A DNA stretch of 64,000 bases, taken from Nocardia ignorata NBRC 108230. GTDB taxonomy: Bacteria; Actinomycetota; Actinomycetes; Mycobacteriales; Mycobacteriaceae. Under the pieces are notes generated by a model. That model made no database searches. It had not been told where the DNA came from and saw only the letters and a program-made list of their open reading frames with translations. Shown piece by piece: positions 40,201-43,306 of the stretch (its first letter is position 1; each line of letters begins with the position of its first letter). The position numbers were made by a program, and so were the translations under genes. The stretch spans positions 1-64,000 of the forward strand of contig NZ_BDBI01000024.1 of NCBI RefSeq assembly GCF_001612905.1. The letters are read 5' to 3'.

Positions 40201-40534
40201 CGACCGCGCCCGCATCGCCCGCATCATCGACGCCGCACAGGCCTCGATGAGCATGGTCGACGACTACCGTCCCCGCCGCTTCGACGGTGACCTCGTCTAC
40301 TTCGCGGCCACCGTCGACGACCCGACCGGCACACACGGAGCCGCCACCTGGGCGCCGGTCGTCGACGGCGCCGTGATCTGTCACCGCATCGAGGCCACCC
40401 ACTGGGCGATGGCGAACGAGCACGCGCTCGCCCGCATCGCGCAGGTCCTCGACGCACCCGGCCGTGGTGAACCGGCGCCGCGGCCACGGGCGACGACGAG
40501 GGTCGATGCACGGGCGGGGGCGGGCGGCGCATAG
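17174..40534 (+). CDS. Seven-module nonribosomal peptide synthetase, A-T-(C-A-T)6-TE
   Basis: One 23.4 kb gene encodes about 7,786 residues. Each A domain adenylates an amino acid, each T domain carries it on phosphopantetheine, six C domains make peptide bonds and a terminal TE releases a heptapeptide. Numbering from ATG 17174, T-domain serines are 647, 1730, 3063, 4150, 5293, 6390 and 7470. C-domain HHxxxDG motifs begin at 848, 2020, 3245, 4344, 5476 and 6571. The TE has GWSLGG (Ser7601), Asp7628 and His7743. All seven A domains keep the core-10 lysine (GKLDR). There is no starter C domain, so acylation of residue 1 is not expected. No epimerisation, methylation or second TE domain is seen, and no MbtH gene is nearby. 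It lies alone between the pnp terminator and pepR. The product is unknown; the pocket codes fit a hydrophilic Ser/Gln-rich peptide. Confidence 0.97.
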   Translation: MTNPTPACAQIDQLAALVATVAAMEPARTAVGFDGTSVSYAELDAQLTLMAELTGGALDPETLVQVVLAELFPGVVDAAEGTFGRLLNTLAADAMAVLGIETPAVGATLVDRFAEQLARTPDRVAVRFGDQTLTYAEFDARVRVLAGRLAGLGVGPESLVGLAMRRSIELIVAVHAIVRAGGAYVPLDPDHPVDRLHYVLEVARPVVVVTRMCDEPDLGGATVLRTDDIDWSVVPAELAVNAQAGNTAYVIFTSGSTGRPKGVAVTHGAIVANLDWRQRSYAMTEDDVVLQKTPYTFDVSVWELFWPLQIGARLVVAEPGRHGDPAYLADLIARHRVTVTHFVPSMLAAFVGEVAEAATVADLSSLRMVFASGEALPAATAARLRKLSATALHNLYGPTEAAVDVTAHEVTEADEVSVPIGGPADDTGLLVLDENLDQVPAGVVGELYLSGVQLARGYVARPGLTADRFVANPYGEPGERMYRTGDLVRQLPGGAELEYLGRTDFQVKLRGLRIELGEIEAVLAAHPRVGNAAVVLHRHAAGEALVGYVVSVDGEPLDEAELVAHAKASMPEYMVPSLLVQLPAMPINASGKLDRKALPEPDFRVAAAEFRAPVTATERAVAALFAELLDVETVGLDDDFFRLGGNSLIATRAIARLHANSGVRVDVRDFFDSPTVAVLASLIDAGSADERPALVAGPRPSVLPLSPAQQRMWFLNRFDPATGAYNIPIAVRLSGALDHAALRAAVHDLIARHEVLRTVYPEVDGVGTQVVLDPAEAYKLLVAGDRGGAFGGEGVRAALLDPIVVAAGELREVIAGEILRGFDVTTAPPVRVRLFEVDGDHVLVLVVHHIAADGWSAGPLVRDTMAAYHARTGGAAPAWKPLAVQYADYTLWQRAVLGEEDDPASQAGREIAFWRAALAGLPDESGLPTDRPRPATASMRGQRVEFSLDPELVTALNSVAAERGATLFMVLHAALSVLIARLSGNADVAIGSPVAGRGAAELDDVIGMFVNTAVLRTQVRAGEPFGDLLGRVRADDLAAFEHTTLPFERLVEVLAPARSAGRHPLFQVALSLQNLPVTTFELPGLRASAVDLPYDIEKFDLSVTLRTAAADGLSGEFSYATDLFDASTVTAMVRRFTGLLAAIAAAPHTSVADLPLLIDAEFAELTARSGGVAEPAPLLPEVLARAAADPAAVAIRDGDRILTYGELDAASTRIATRLTGNGVGPGDVVAVSIPRSAASVTAVWAVIKSGAAFLPVDPNYPADRITHMLADSGAAAGITTDELRADLPTAVDWLVVDLDAVHTDTHAGPDVAAPRLAEGDIDGFGASGDARRPHPLDPAYVIYTSGTTGLPKGVVIPHAAVAAYLPVQADRYRAAADARVLHVASPSFDISVAELLLTVSAGATMVVAPNGVFGGAELGELLRVERVTHVVITPSALATVDPVGLNDLRVVVVGGEACPAELVARWTAAIPGLVFRNGYGPTETTIVTNISEPLCATTPITLGGPVEGTTELVLDARLRPVPAGVVGELYIAGAQLARGYHRRPALTASRFVTNPYGAPGERMYRTGDTVRWVRRGDSYDLEYLGRNDFQVKVRGFRIELDEIDAVLAKHPTVRFAVTIGHRTEAGATLLVSYVVPVPEAAVDTSELLAHSAAHLPAHMVPATIMTLDEVPLTPVGKLDRSALPAPVFEVAVYRAPVTRAEQVVADAFAEVLGLEQVGRDDDFFELGGNSLLATRVMARIGTDLDIRIPVRQLFDTASVRALAYAADRLRGTGAGPALVAGVRPDPLPLSPAQQRMWFLNRFDPGSSADNIPMAVRLTGDLDVPALRAALVDVLDRHEVLRTRYPERDGHAIAEILPVPGLLPDIHPEVLPTDELPDAIRTFATTGFDLTTDAPLRIALFRVRDTGEAPTTGYGPIDTSARSGEEPLLVDPASTVAALQGTGVSTSMPTMLDGDAPTDDGVRSGAAQGGTVEFTAQALLTAQEQFGGDAAAGVGQIPGEAREAAVSVDGAAEYVLAIVLHHIAADGFSFGPLIRDVLAAYGARAVGEAPAWEPLSVQYADYAVWQHAVLGTAADPGSVAAQQLSYWRKTLDGLPEQLELPADRPRPAVASRRGAVHAVEFEAETHRALVEFARAHGVTVFMAVHAVFAVLLARLSATTDIAIGTPVSGRGHRALDDLVGMFVNTLVLRTEVTPATPFAELVARVRDTDLAAFGHADVPFERLVEALDPVRSTARNPLFQVMLSLNEDTARELVLPGLRVGGVDLPTTVAKFDLELTLTEHRDENGAPAGLSGALIYATDLFDAATVTGFATRLHRALTGALTDPARPVGDIDLLDDAERTQLFATGNSVAATGSALVTQSTDPAALADSDAASALVTQLGSHVATDRATPVLAAATLASLFADQVAAGPGATAVILDAEPVVVARGADHAETAVALDAQLVGPRSVDRTAPPIVPDAGPGRMGETSDFRHPERGGAGQGRAGTHNAVAMGGPVSVRLTYAEFGARVARLARHLIGLGAGPGSLVAVAMRRGVDQLVAVHAVLAAGAAYVPVDPDHPADRTAYVLAETAPVCVLTVAGTGLGVGDSVVEVDTLDLSALSGDPITDEERCAPLCPENLAYVLFTSGSTGRPKGVAVPHRAVVNQLRWLQSAYPLGVDDVVLQKTPFTFDASVWELLWPLQVGARLVLASPDGHRDPAYLAAATARHRVSVVQYVPSVLTAVMAETAGSAGERAARSRSMVSGPADPGSHVTEGQQSLRLVFAGGEALTTELARTVRERTGATVVNLYGPTETAIQVTTHRFADDQGATVPIGSPVAETSVYVLDSRLHPVPAGVPGELYVAGAQLADGYHSRADLTAERFVANPFGTGERLYRTGDLVTWRTTATGPALHYLGRTDFQVKLRGLRIEPAEIEAALTTVPGVRRAAVVVRSDDGKPDQLVAYIVRDNTEAEPVVDARSASPSIGVGGTVSGAPNRDACTPADLDAAVTATLPAYMVPGAYVFLDVLPLTASGKLDRRALPAPQARRTGYREPATATERIVAATFAGVLELDRVGADDDFFALGGNSLLATQVAARLGAALDARVAVRELFEASSVSGLAQRLDTLRGTGSRRGPVAARRPQRIPLSPAQQRMWFLHRFDPRSAAYHIPVAIRLSGELDVAALRGALGDLVARHETLRTTYPEFDGQATQLVGEPFVPELTVTDVAATDVSGAVAQVLSDGFDITTEVPVRVALLRVTPAEHVLVLVVHHIAADGWSMGPLTRDLVAAYAARVTGSAPQLPPLTVHYADYALWQTGGLGSVDDPDAPLARQLGYWRHRLAALPDVLTLPTDRRRPLIASNRGATFVTAFDAHLHRGIEELARARRATTFMVLHAGLAVLLARLSAGSDIVVGTPVAGRGHRELDDIVGMFVNTLVLRAEVRGETGFADLLDQVRTGDLDAFDNADVPFETLVDAVNPARSQGYSPLYQVSLALQNQRRAAFELPGLTLSGLELPDAPIEVDLDFTFVDRFGADGEPDGLDLELRYATDLFDAETVAAMATMLELVLRAAVRAPATPVGDLELLAEPARAELVAGPHGEVVPLDEELSELGIGAPLAAHLLDAAAARDPRAVAAVFEGTEITYGVLAARANRLARRLIGCGVGPETPVAVAVPRGIELLVVLHGVLAAGGVYVPIDPAQPADRIGHVLATAAPRLVVAAEASDLDHVDAGNRSATASVHFAAASRSGFPVLTVAQLEDPAQVPVPGAPVTDAERLAPLLPDHPAYALFTSGSTGLPKGVLITHRAVVNELCWLRGEYALTAEDRLLQRAPLTFDVSLWELLAPALLGATLVLLRPGGHLDLAYQARVLREQRVTVVELVPSVLSAMLAEGLGDALRGLRMLHVGGEELPAPLAATVLATLPVELHNTYGPTEVAITSTFQQITAPVEQTEMPIGRPTWNVRAYVLDERLHPVPTGVTGELYLAGAQLARGYLGRPDLTADRFVADPFGANGTRMYRTGDMVRRDRHGALIYLGRNDFQVKIRGLRIELGEIEAALGDAPGVTHATVLPATDDAGRQCLVGYVAGAVDAANVRDHVASRVPAYMVPTHFVVLDTVPLNSAGKLDRAALPAADLSVTTAYVAPRPGAQTTLAEVIADLLGVARIGAADDFFAVGGNSLLAMRLVARANAALGSALDVRDVFEAPTVARLAERATAGEQLPQLAAVHPRPDRIPLSLAQTRLWLLNRIDPDSAVYTLPIALRLTGALDIAALWAALADVLARHEALRTVFPEDADGPIQVVLPVDQALPGAVLEEVPESALTAAVRAVVGAGFDLTTQPPVRAALLRPIAASPLSTDGSARDREHVFVLAVHHIAADGVSITPLARDLIAAYAARTAGVAPQWEPLPVQYPDFTLWQREVLGEAEDPQSRLARQLAHWRDELAGLAPALELATDRPRPAVRVGEGAAVGFDVPTEVVAGIEALARRHGVSTFMVVHAAFAVLLARHGAGGDIAIGTPVAGRADAALDDLVGMFVNTLVLRTPVDAGAAFADLLATVRAADLRAFAHADLPFERLVDELNPVRSTSYAPIVQVMLAFEHRDDTTVELPGLRIDEFALPAATTQFDLSLAVNEIAGASGEPGMRGWLRYATDLFDAETVAAFGARFVRVLRAVVADDTAIIGEIDLLDDTDRAQLAAWNSTHAPLDTDATLVSLFAEQALRTPDTIALEFEGQRITYGEFAVRVARLARWLIAERVGPGAIVGVGLRRGIDLLVALYAVQAAGAAYLPLDPDHPAERIADVLATAAPVCVLAASGFPETDTRTIAPGELDLGGFDAHPVTDAERLRPLRGADLAYVLFTSGSTGKPKGVAVSHTAIVNRLVWMQGTYGLTPADTVLQKTPITFDVSVWELFWPLQIGATLVIARPDGHRDPAYLAEVITRTGVGVAHFVPSMLAAFLAEPRSADCASLRQVFASGEALPAADAQRLRALIPGVAVHNLYGPTEAAVDVTFHEVTDADTVTVPIGTPVANTALHVLDARLRPVPVGTPGELYLAGVQLARGYLGRPDLSADRFVANPYGAPGERMYRTGDLVVRARTGELEYLGRTDFQVKLRGLRIELGEIEAVLGGIDTVDRAVVTVRDDGTGPYLTAYLVPSREQHPTASAAARGQESPGRTPRTGLADAGADMSGDASGESAGIVAATRAGNSPSGVDAQVGSRPAGSSGNASAGDDIAPDIDLAGVKARLQESLPAYMVPSAFVILESLPVNASGKLDRRALPAPELTAREFRAPATATEVLVAGIVGEVLGIDKVGADDDFFDLGGNSLIATRVAARLGAALDRRVPVARIFEAPVVAALATALDTEAGPSRLALTAGERPAVVPLSPAQQRMWFLNRFDPDSVGYNVPIAVRLRGVLDTDALAAAVDDLVDRHEILRTYYPETADGPVQKILSAAAAGVALEIHDTTANQVRGAVTKLAATTFDVTAGVPWRVVLYRLDADDAVLALVVHHISADGSSVPPLVRDLMTAYLARRDGTAPAWPPLPVQYADYALWQRAVLGDETDPASVAARQLDFWRTELAGVPDELALPLDRPRPAVRTLAGGTVPVTLDAATHAGLTELARECGSTLFMVVHTAFAALLGRLSNSTDVTVGTPVAGRGEAALEDLVGMFVNTLVFRTRLRPGESFRQLLIRQRATDLAVFANADVPFERLVEVLDPARSTARHPLFQVGFSFQNFERAELELPGITVSGLDTDGELSQFDLHLIVSDDYTNNGAAAGVSGVLTYATDVFDPETAAAVVTRLERLLTAVAAAPQTPVDAIDVLDAEERTRILDHWNDTDHEIDRTVTLLAPYRHQVATRPDATALIFEGEHLTYGELDARVNRLARHLVTDGVGPDTLVALAMRRSVDLVVAMYAVLTAGAAYVPIDPDHPADRITQILTTARPHMVLTTSRDRFDIGAMSGADRSDVVPGPSSPSGEAKGGSSIDGHAASSAGAAGIPVVRIDRLDLDRYPAHTVGDAERPAPLRDSNLAYVLFTSGSTGRPKGVAMSRAGVRNQVAWMIEQYRLGAGDVYLQKSAATFDLSVWGYFVPLAAGATLVLAAPDGQRDPLYLAELVARQRITVADFVPSMLSMFAAHAEAEQLSSLRLVLAIGEALIPDTVAAFRAKSDAALHNLYGPTEAAVSVTAWPADDATGPTVPIGVPEWNTRVYVLDDRLRPVAPGVAGELYLAGDQLARGYLGRPDLTADRFVADPFTAPGERMYRTGDLVRWTRDGVLVYLDRRDFQVKFRGQRIELGDIEAALRAVPGVRQAAAVVSPSPTGDRLVGYAVPQPGAELDPASLRTAVGGALPSYMVPSVVVVLDAFPLNTSGKLDRAALPTPEFVARPFRAPITPVQRAVAQVFAEVLGREQVGLDDDFFELGGNSLIATRVAARLGAALSTRVPVRTLFEATAVAALAELLAGQAGSGAGIALVAGPRPQRIPLSAAQQRMWLLNRLDPESAAYNIPIAVRLTGNVDADALAAAVTDVLERHEVLRTAYPAVDGIGHQAVWEFVPAPVVETVDPIAVPSIVAAEIGRGFDVTVAPPVRVRVLRCAADEVVLVVVIHHISADGFSAGPLLRDTTAAYLARRAGTAPDWAPLAIQYADYTLWQRSVLGDEHDPESLAARQVRFWRTELDGLAPLLELPTDRPRPAVASQRGASVETVVPQEVWQRVATVARRADASEFMVAHAALAVLLARLSGSADIAIGTPVAGRGAAALDDLVGMFVNTLVLRTGVDPAASFTALLKDARRVDLDAFDNADVPFERLVDVLDPVRSAGHSPLFQVMLAFQNLGATPTEVVLPDLTVTALDADAAVAKFDLDLVLSGTDDGHCSVQLTYATDLFDATTAHRMAEAYVRILDAVTADPDIAVGDVDLLTDADHRMLESWCDTDHPLAPETLVDGFYRQVGATPAAIAFVDETTTLTYGEFADRVNRLARYLLTLGVGPDTAVAVAARRSTELLVGLYAVIVAGGTYVPIDPDHPAERIARVLDIARPACLLTTSRDRADLPTSVGRGIDVVVLDEIETAELSGLPVDDAERTHPLRPEHTAYVIFTSGSTGLPKGVGVPHRAIVNQLDWMAQEFGFTADDTVLHKTPTTFDASIWELFLGPRVGARTVIARPGGHGDPAYLAALIAEHRVDTAQFAPTLLAAYLAQIDGGVEVVSLRRIFAGGEALPAALAQQVRAVTGAEVVNLYGPTETAVQVSTHVVTDDDTVTVPIGTPVWNTGLYVLDARLRPVPPGVVGELYVGGAQLAHGYVGAGALTAERFVPDPFAAAGSRMYRTGDLVRLRGEKAALEYVGRSDLQVKLNGQRIELGEVEAVLARQPGVAQAAAAVVPGTGADRLVGYVVPARWRSSVGSSEDVTTPGTVVAQSVSGLDTASLRSVLADELPGYLVPSVIVELDDFPVNTSGKLDRGALPVPSLRQATYRAPVTETEQRVAAEFARVLDLDRIGMDDNFFDLGGNSLTAVQLASRLSETLGTPVPVAWFFTDPTPAVVVERLRGDDAQGDAFAVLLPLRTGGTGAPLFCVHPVGGLSWSFAGLTRHLDPQRPVYGLQSPALTADEPLPDSIDAWARRYIDAIRSVQPEGPYHLLGWSLGGLLAHAVATGLRAEGEQVARLAMMDSWLGDGPEQTPAPTVGDLLGGLAGEDLDFGIDGLTAAAANLGGPLAGLDRARIARIIDAAQASMSMVDDYRPRRFDGDLVYFAATVDDPTGTHGAATWAPVVDGAVICHRIEATHWAMANEHALARIAQVLDAPGRGEPAPRPRATTRVDARAGAGGA
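19268..22519 (+). other. NRPS module 2 (C-A-T), substrate unassigned
   Basis: The C domain has HHIAADGWS. The A core reads FDISVAE, so the usual Trp239 is Ala, and the code is DIAVVGGIVK. A small residue at 239 usually means a larger or unusual side chain, but I cannot assign it. There is an insertion of about 20 residues before the C-domain HH motif. T serine is 1730. Confidence 0.75.
24233..24308 (+). repeat. In-frame 19-bp direct repeat, 57-bp period
   Basis: TCGGCCCTGGTAACGCAGT occurs at 24233-24251 and 24290-24308, with starts 57 bp (19 codons) apart, in the C3-A3 linker of the NRPS. Both copies encode SALVTQ. It looks like a recent in-frame duplication. Confidence 0.85.
24580..24614 (+). 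other. Palindrome and four-tract G-run inside the NRPS A3 insertion
   Basis: CCACC (24580-24584) and GGTGG (24593-24597) form a small dyad. Directly after it, four G-tracts of 3-4 bases separated by CA (24596-24614) form a canonical G-quadruplex motif on the coding strand. Both lie in a stretch that has no counterpart in the other A domains. Confidence 0.6.
26519..29773 (+). other. NRPS module 4 (C-A-T), substrate unassigned
   Basis: The C domain has HHIAADGWS. The A core is FDVSLWE and the code is DVWEHGTITK. Glu278 is also found in ornithine-type codes, so a basic or amino-bearing residue is possible, but Trp239 and His299 do not match a code I know. T serine is 4150. Confidence 0.7.
29774..33205 (+). 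other. NRPS module 5 (C-A-T), predicted Ser
   Basis: The A code is DVWHFSLVDK, identical to module 1, and the surrounding DNA is also closely similar, suggesting duplication or gene conversion. A 76-residue Ser/Gly/Ala-rich insertion (32555-32782) lies between the last A-domain cores. T serine is 5293. Confidence 0.85.
33206..36499 (+). other. NRPS module 6 (C-A-T), atypical adenylation pocket
   Basis: The C domain has HHISADGSS. The A core reads FDLSVWGYF: the usual Glu after Trp239 is Gly. The code is DLWDLILVSK, and the GGE motif is replaced by AIGEAL. Asp278 could contact a basic side chain. The combination matches no code I recognise. T serine is 6390. Confidence 0.7.
36500..40534 (+). 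other. NRPS module 7 and thioesterase (C-A-T-TE), Gln-like pocket
   Basis: The A code is DAWQFGLVQK, nearly the same as module 3, so the same residue is probably used twice. T serine is 7470. The TE begins near LFCVHPVGGLSWSFAGL and has a Ser7601-Asp7628-His7743 triad. TE domains of this type either hydrolyse or cyclise the chain; the sequence does not say which. Confidence 0.8.
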
Positions 40535-40656
40535 AATCGCTGAGCCGGCCGTCGTGCCTGCAGCCTGCTCCCGCGGCAGGCATCCGCGCACGTCGCCAGC
40601 CCCCGTTTTCGAGAGGTCGAGAAAAGCATGCCAGTACAGCCGTCCGGTGGGATCGG

Positions 40657-42003
40657 GTGACCGAGCGACAGTTGAGTGAACCCGGAACCGGCACCGCCCA
40701 GGACGTGACCACCGATGGTGGAGTGCGGCGCACCGTGCTGCCCGGTGGGCTGCGCGTGGTCACCGAACACGTGCCCGGCGTGCGCTCGGCCTCGGTCGGC
40801 GTGTGGGTCGGTGTCGGCTCGCGCGACGAAGGTCCGACCGTGGCCGGTGCGGCGCACTTCCTCGAACACCTGCTGTTCAAGGCGACCCCCACCCGCACCG
40901 CGCTCGACATCGCCCAGACCATGGACGCCGTCGGCGGCGAACTCAACGCCTTCACCGCCAAGGAACAGACCTGCTACTACGCCCACGTCATCGACGAGGA
41001 CCTGCCGCTGGCGGTCGAACTCGTCTCCGATGTGGTGCTCAACGGGCTGTGCCGGGCAGTCGACGTCGATGTGGAACGTCAGGTGGTGCTCGAGGAGATC
41101 GCCATGCGCGACGACGATCCCGAGGACCTCGTCGCCGACTGCTTCCTCACCGCCCTGTTCGGTGACCACCCCATCGGGCGTCCGGTGATCGGCACCGTCG
41201 AATCCATCGAAGGCATGCAGGCCGCCCAGTTGCGCGGCTTCCACCAGCGCCGTTACCGGCCCGAACGCATGGTCGTCGCGGTGGCGGGCAATGTCGAACA
41301 CGAGCGGGTCGTCGAACTGGTCCGCCACGCCTTCGGCCCGCACCTCGACCCCGCCGCCGAACCGGCACCCCGTCGTGAGGGCAAGTTCCGCGCCCAGGGC
41401 GCGCCGGGACTGGTGCGCATCAACCGTGACAGCGAACAGACCCACCTCACCTTCGGTGTGCGCGCGTTCGGCAGGCACGAGGGGCAGCAGCGCTGGCCGC
41501 TGTCGGTGCTCAACACCGTGATCGGCGGCGGACTGAGTTCGCGCCTGTTCCAGCGCATCCGGGAGGAACGCGGCCTGGCGTACTCGGTGTACTCGAGCGT
41601 CGACACCTTCGCCGACACCGGTGCGTTCTCCGTGTCGCTCGGCTGCCAACCCGAAAACCTCGCCCAGGTGGCCACTTTGGCGCGCTCGGTACTCGACGAG
41701 GTCGCCGCCGAGGGCATCACCGACGCCGAATGCGCCCGCGCCAAGGGCTCGTTGCGCGGTGGCCTGGTGCTCGGACTCGAGGACTCCGCATCGCGGATGA
41801 ACCGCATCGGGCGCAGCGAACTCAGCTACGGCAACCACCGCAGTGTCTCGGCGACCCTGGCCCGCATCGACGCCGTCACCACCGACGAGGTCAACGCGAT
41901 CGCCCGCACCCTGCTCGCCCGACCCTACGGTGCCGCCGTCGCGGGCCCCTACCAGCGGACTCGCGATCTTCCCGCTTCGGTTCGCAGACTCGTGGAGAAC
42001 TGA
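40657..42003 (+). CDS. pepR: M16-family zinc protease (PepR)
   Basis: A 448-residue peptidase with the inverted zinc motif HFLEH (His67, Glu70, His71) and a distal Glu in the VLEEIAMRDDDPED block. The C-terminal R/Y-type region reads GGGLSSRLFQRIREERGLAYSVYSS. It is orthologous to Rv2782c, which in M. tuberculosis directly follows gpsI (pnp); here the NRPS lies between. GTG 40657 starts TERQLSEPG. A 10-codon reading frame (ATG 40628 to TGA 40660) overlaps this start and might couple translation, but that is weak. The 122 nt before it contain no other gene. Confidence 0.95.
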   Translation: MTERQLSEPGTGTAQDVTTDGGVRRTVLPGGLRVVTEHVPGVRSASVGVWVGVGSRDEGPTVAGAAHFLEHLLFKATPTRTALDIAQTMDAVGGELNAFTAKEQTCYYAHVIDEDLPLAVELVSDVVLNGLCRAVDVDVERQVVLEEIAMRDDDPEDLVADCFLTALFGDHPIGRPVIGTVESIEGMQAAQLRGFHQRRYRPERMVVAVAGNVEHERVVELVRHAFGPHLDPAAEPAPRREGKFRAQGAPGLVRINRDSEQTHLTFGVRAFGRHEGQQRWPLSVLNTVIGGGLSSRLFQRIREERGLAYSVYSSVDTFADTGAFSVSLGCQPENLAQVATLARSVLDEVAAEGITDAECARAKGSLRGGLVLGLEDSASRMNRIGRSELSYGNHRSVSATLARIDAVTTDEVNAIARTLLARPYGAAVAGPYQRTRDLPASVRRLVEN

Positions 42004-42086
42004 GCGATCCGGTCGGCTGCCTGCGAACGCGCCGGTCGGCGTCTCTTGCCTGCGTCGCTTCGGTCGAGGTGACGGTTGTCGGCGGG

Positions 42087-43304
42087 TCAATCGCGCGCGG
42101 CGTCGACACGCCCGTTGTGCAAGGGAAGTGACGCGGCGACAACGTACTTCGCGTCCCCTGCGCCTGCGCTGAATGTTCCGCCGAGCATCGTCGCGCGTTC
42201 GCGCATGCCGAGCAGTCCGTGGCCCGCACCGGCAGCAGGCACCGTCGCACACGGATTGGCGACACGGATGTCGATCGCCTTCTCGGCCACCACAACGGTG
42301 ACCTCGACCGGTGCGCCCGGTGCGTGGCGGATCGCATTGCTCAGTGCTTCCTGCACGATCCGATAGGACGAAAGACCTACGGCATCAGGCAGTTTCGTCG
42401 TATCACCGGTCAGTGTCAGTGTGATATGCGTACCGCCCCCGCGCACCGTCTCCACAAGTCCGGTGAGGTCTCGCAGGGTGGGCTGCGGCAGGAGCGTGGC
42501 GTCACCACTGCGCAGCACTCCGAGGATGTGGCGCATCTCGGACAAGGCGACCGTCGCGCTGTTGCGGATGGTGTCGAGCCGGGCGCTGGTGGCGGGCGCG
42601 AGATTCCGGTCGCTGTGCTGGGCGGCCTCGGCCTGGATCGCGATCACCGTCATGTGGTGGGCGACCACATCGTGCAGCTCACGGGCGATGCGGGCGCGTT
42701 CCTCCCACAGCGAGGTGAGCTGGCGTTGCCGCTCGGTGCTGTCGCGTTCGCGGCGCAGGCTGTTGCTGGTGACGCCGACCGTGCGCACCGCGATCACGGT
42801 CGAGAGCACCAGCCCCGACACCGCGCTCGCCCCGAGAATCCCGACCAGCCATTCGGCGGGCCGCAACCACAGCGCCAGACCGATCCCGGTCGCCACCGTC
42901 GCCGCCCAGGCCCCCGCCGCGGCGCGGGCGCCCGCCCGCACCGCCCCCACGCCCAGGACGATGAAATAGCTGGTCAGCATCGGATCGACCCACAACTCCG
43001 CCTGCGGTCCGGTGAGCACGGACGCGGCGGCCAGCGCCGCGAGGCCCAGCGCCCACCCCGCCACCGGAGCCCACATGGCCAGCGAGACAGCGGTACCGAT
43101 GCCGAGCGCGAGCGCGACGACCTGGACCACCGCAAGCTCGGTATCGGCCACCATGGTCGCCAGCACGGCGACGAACCCCACCACGCCCGCCGCGATGCTC
43201 AACGACACCTGTTGCCACCGGCCCAGCCGCGGCGGCCAGGACTCCAGCACGCGGGCGGCGATTGTCTCCATGCGCTCATCCTTGTCGATCGCGGGTGCGG
43301 ACAC
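42087..43304 (-). CDS. NarL/DesK-type sensor histidine kinase
   Basis: A 405-residue membrane kinase. Several hydrophobic segments (about residues 33-175) form the sensor region. A HisKA_3 dimerisation domain has the phospho-accepting His211 in RELHDVVAHHMTV, and a C-terminal ATPase domain has VQEALSNAIRHAPGA and GHGLLGMRERATMLGG. It is the third gene of an ABC ATPase-permease-kinase operon (2-nt gap to the permease). No response-regulator gene is adjacent; 42004-42086 is empty and pepR converges from the other side. It might sense a cargo of the exporter. Confidence 0.93.
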   Translation of the reverse strand: MSAPAIDKDERMETIAARVLESWPPRLGRWQQVSLSIAAGVVGFVAVLATMVADTELAVVQVVALALGIGTAVSLAMWAPVAGWALGLAALAAASVLTGPQAELWVDPMLTSYFIVLGVGAVRAGARAAAGAWAATVATGIGLALWLRPAEWLVGILGASAVSGLVLSTVIAVRTVGVTSNSLRRERDSTERQRQLTSLWEERARIARELHDVVAHHMTVIAIQAEAAQHSDRNLAPATSARLDTIRNSATVALSEMRHILGVLRSGDATLLPQPTLRDLTGLVETVRGGGTHITLTLTGDTTKLPDAVGLSSYRIVQEALSNAIRHAPGAPVEVTVVVAEKAIDIRVANPCATVPAAGAGHGLLGMRERATMLGGTFSAGAGDAKYVVAASLPLHNGRVDAARD

Positions 43305-43306
43305 CG

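Noticed and set aside
17174..40534. Siderophore synthetase
   Set aside because: No hydroxylase, formyltransferase, aryl-acid starter genes or iron-uptake genes lie nearby, and no full iron-regulator box is seen upstream. Only a partial match (GGCTCACCTA near 16698) was found.
17174..40534. Synthetase for a peptidolipin-type lipopeptide
   Set aside because: Seven modules would fit, but there is no starter C domain for acylation, no E domain, and the Ser/Gln-like codes do not match a hydrophobic peptide.
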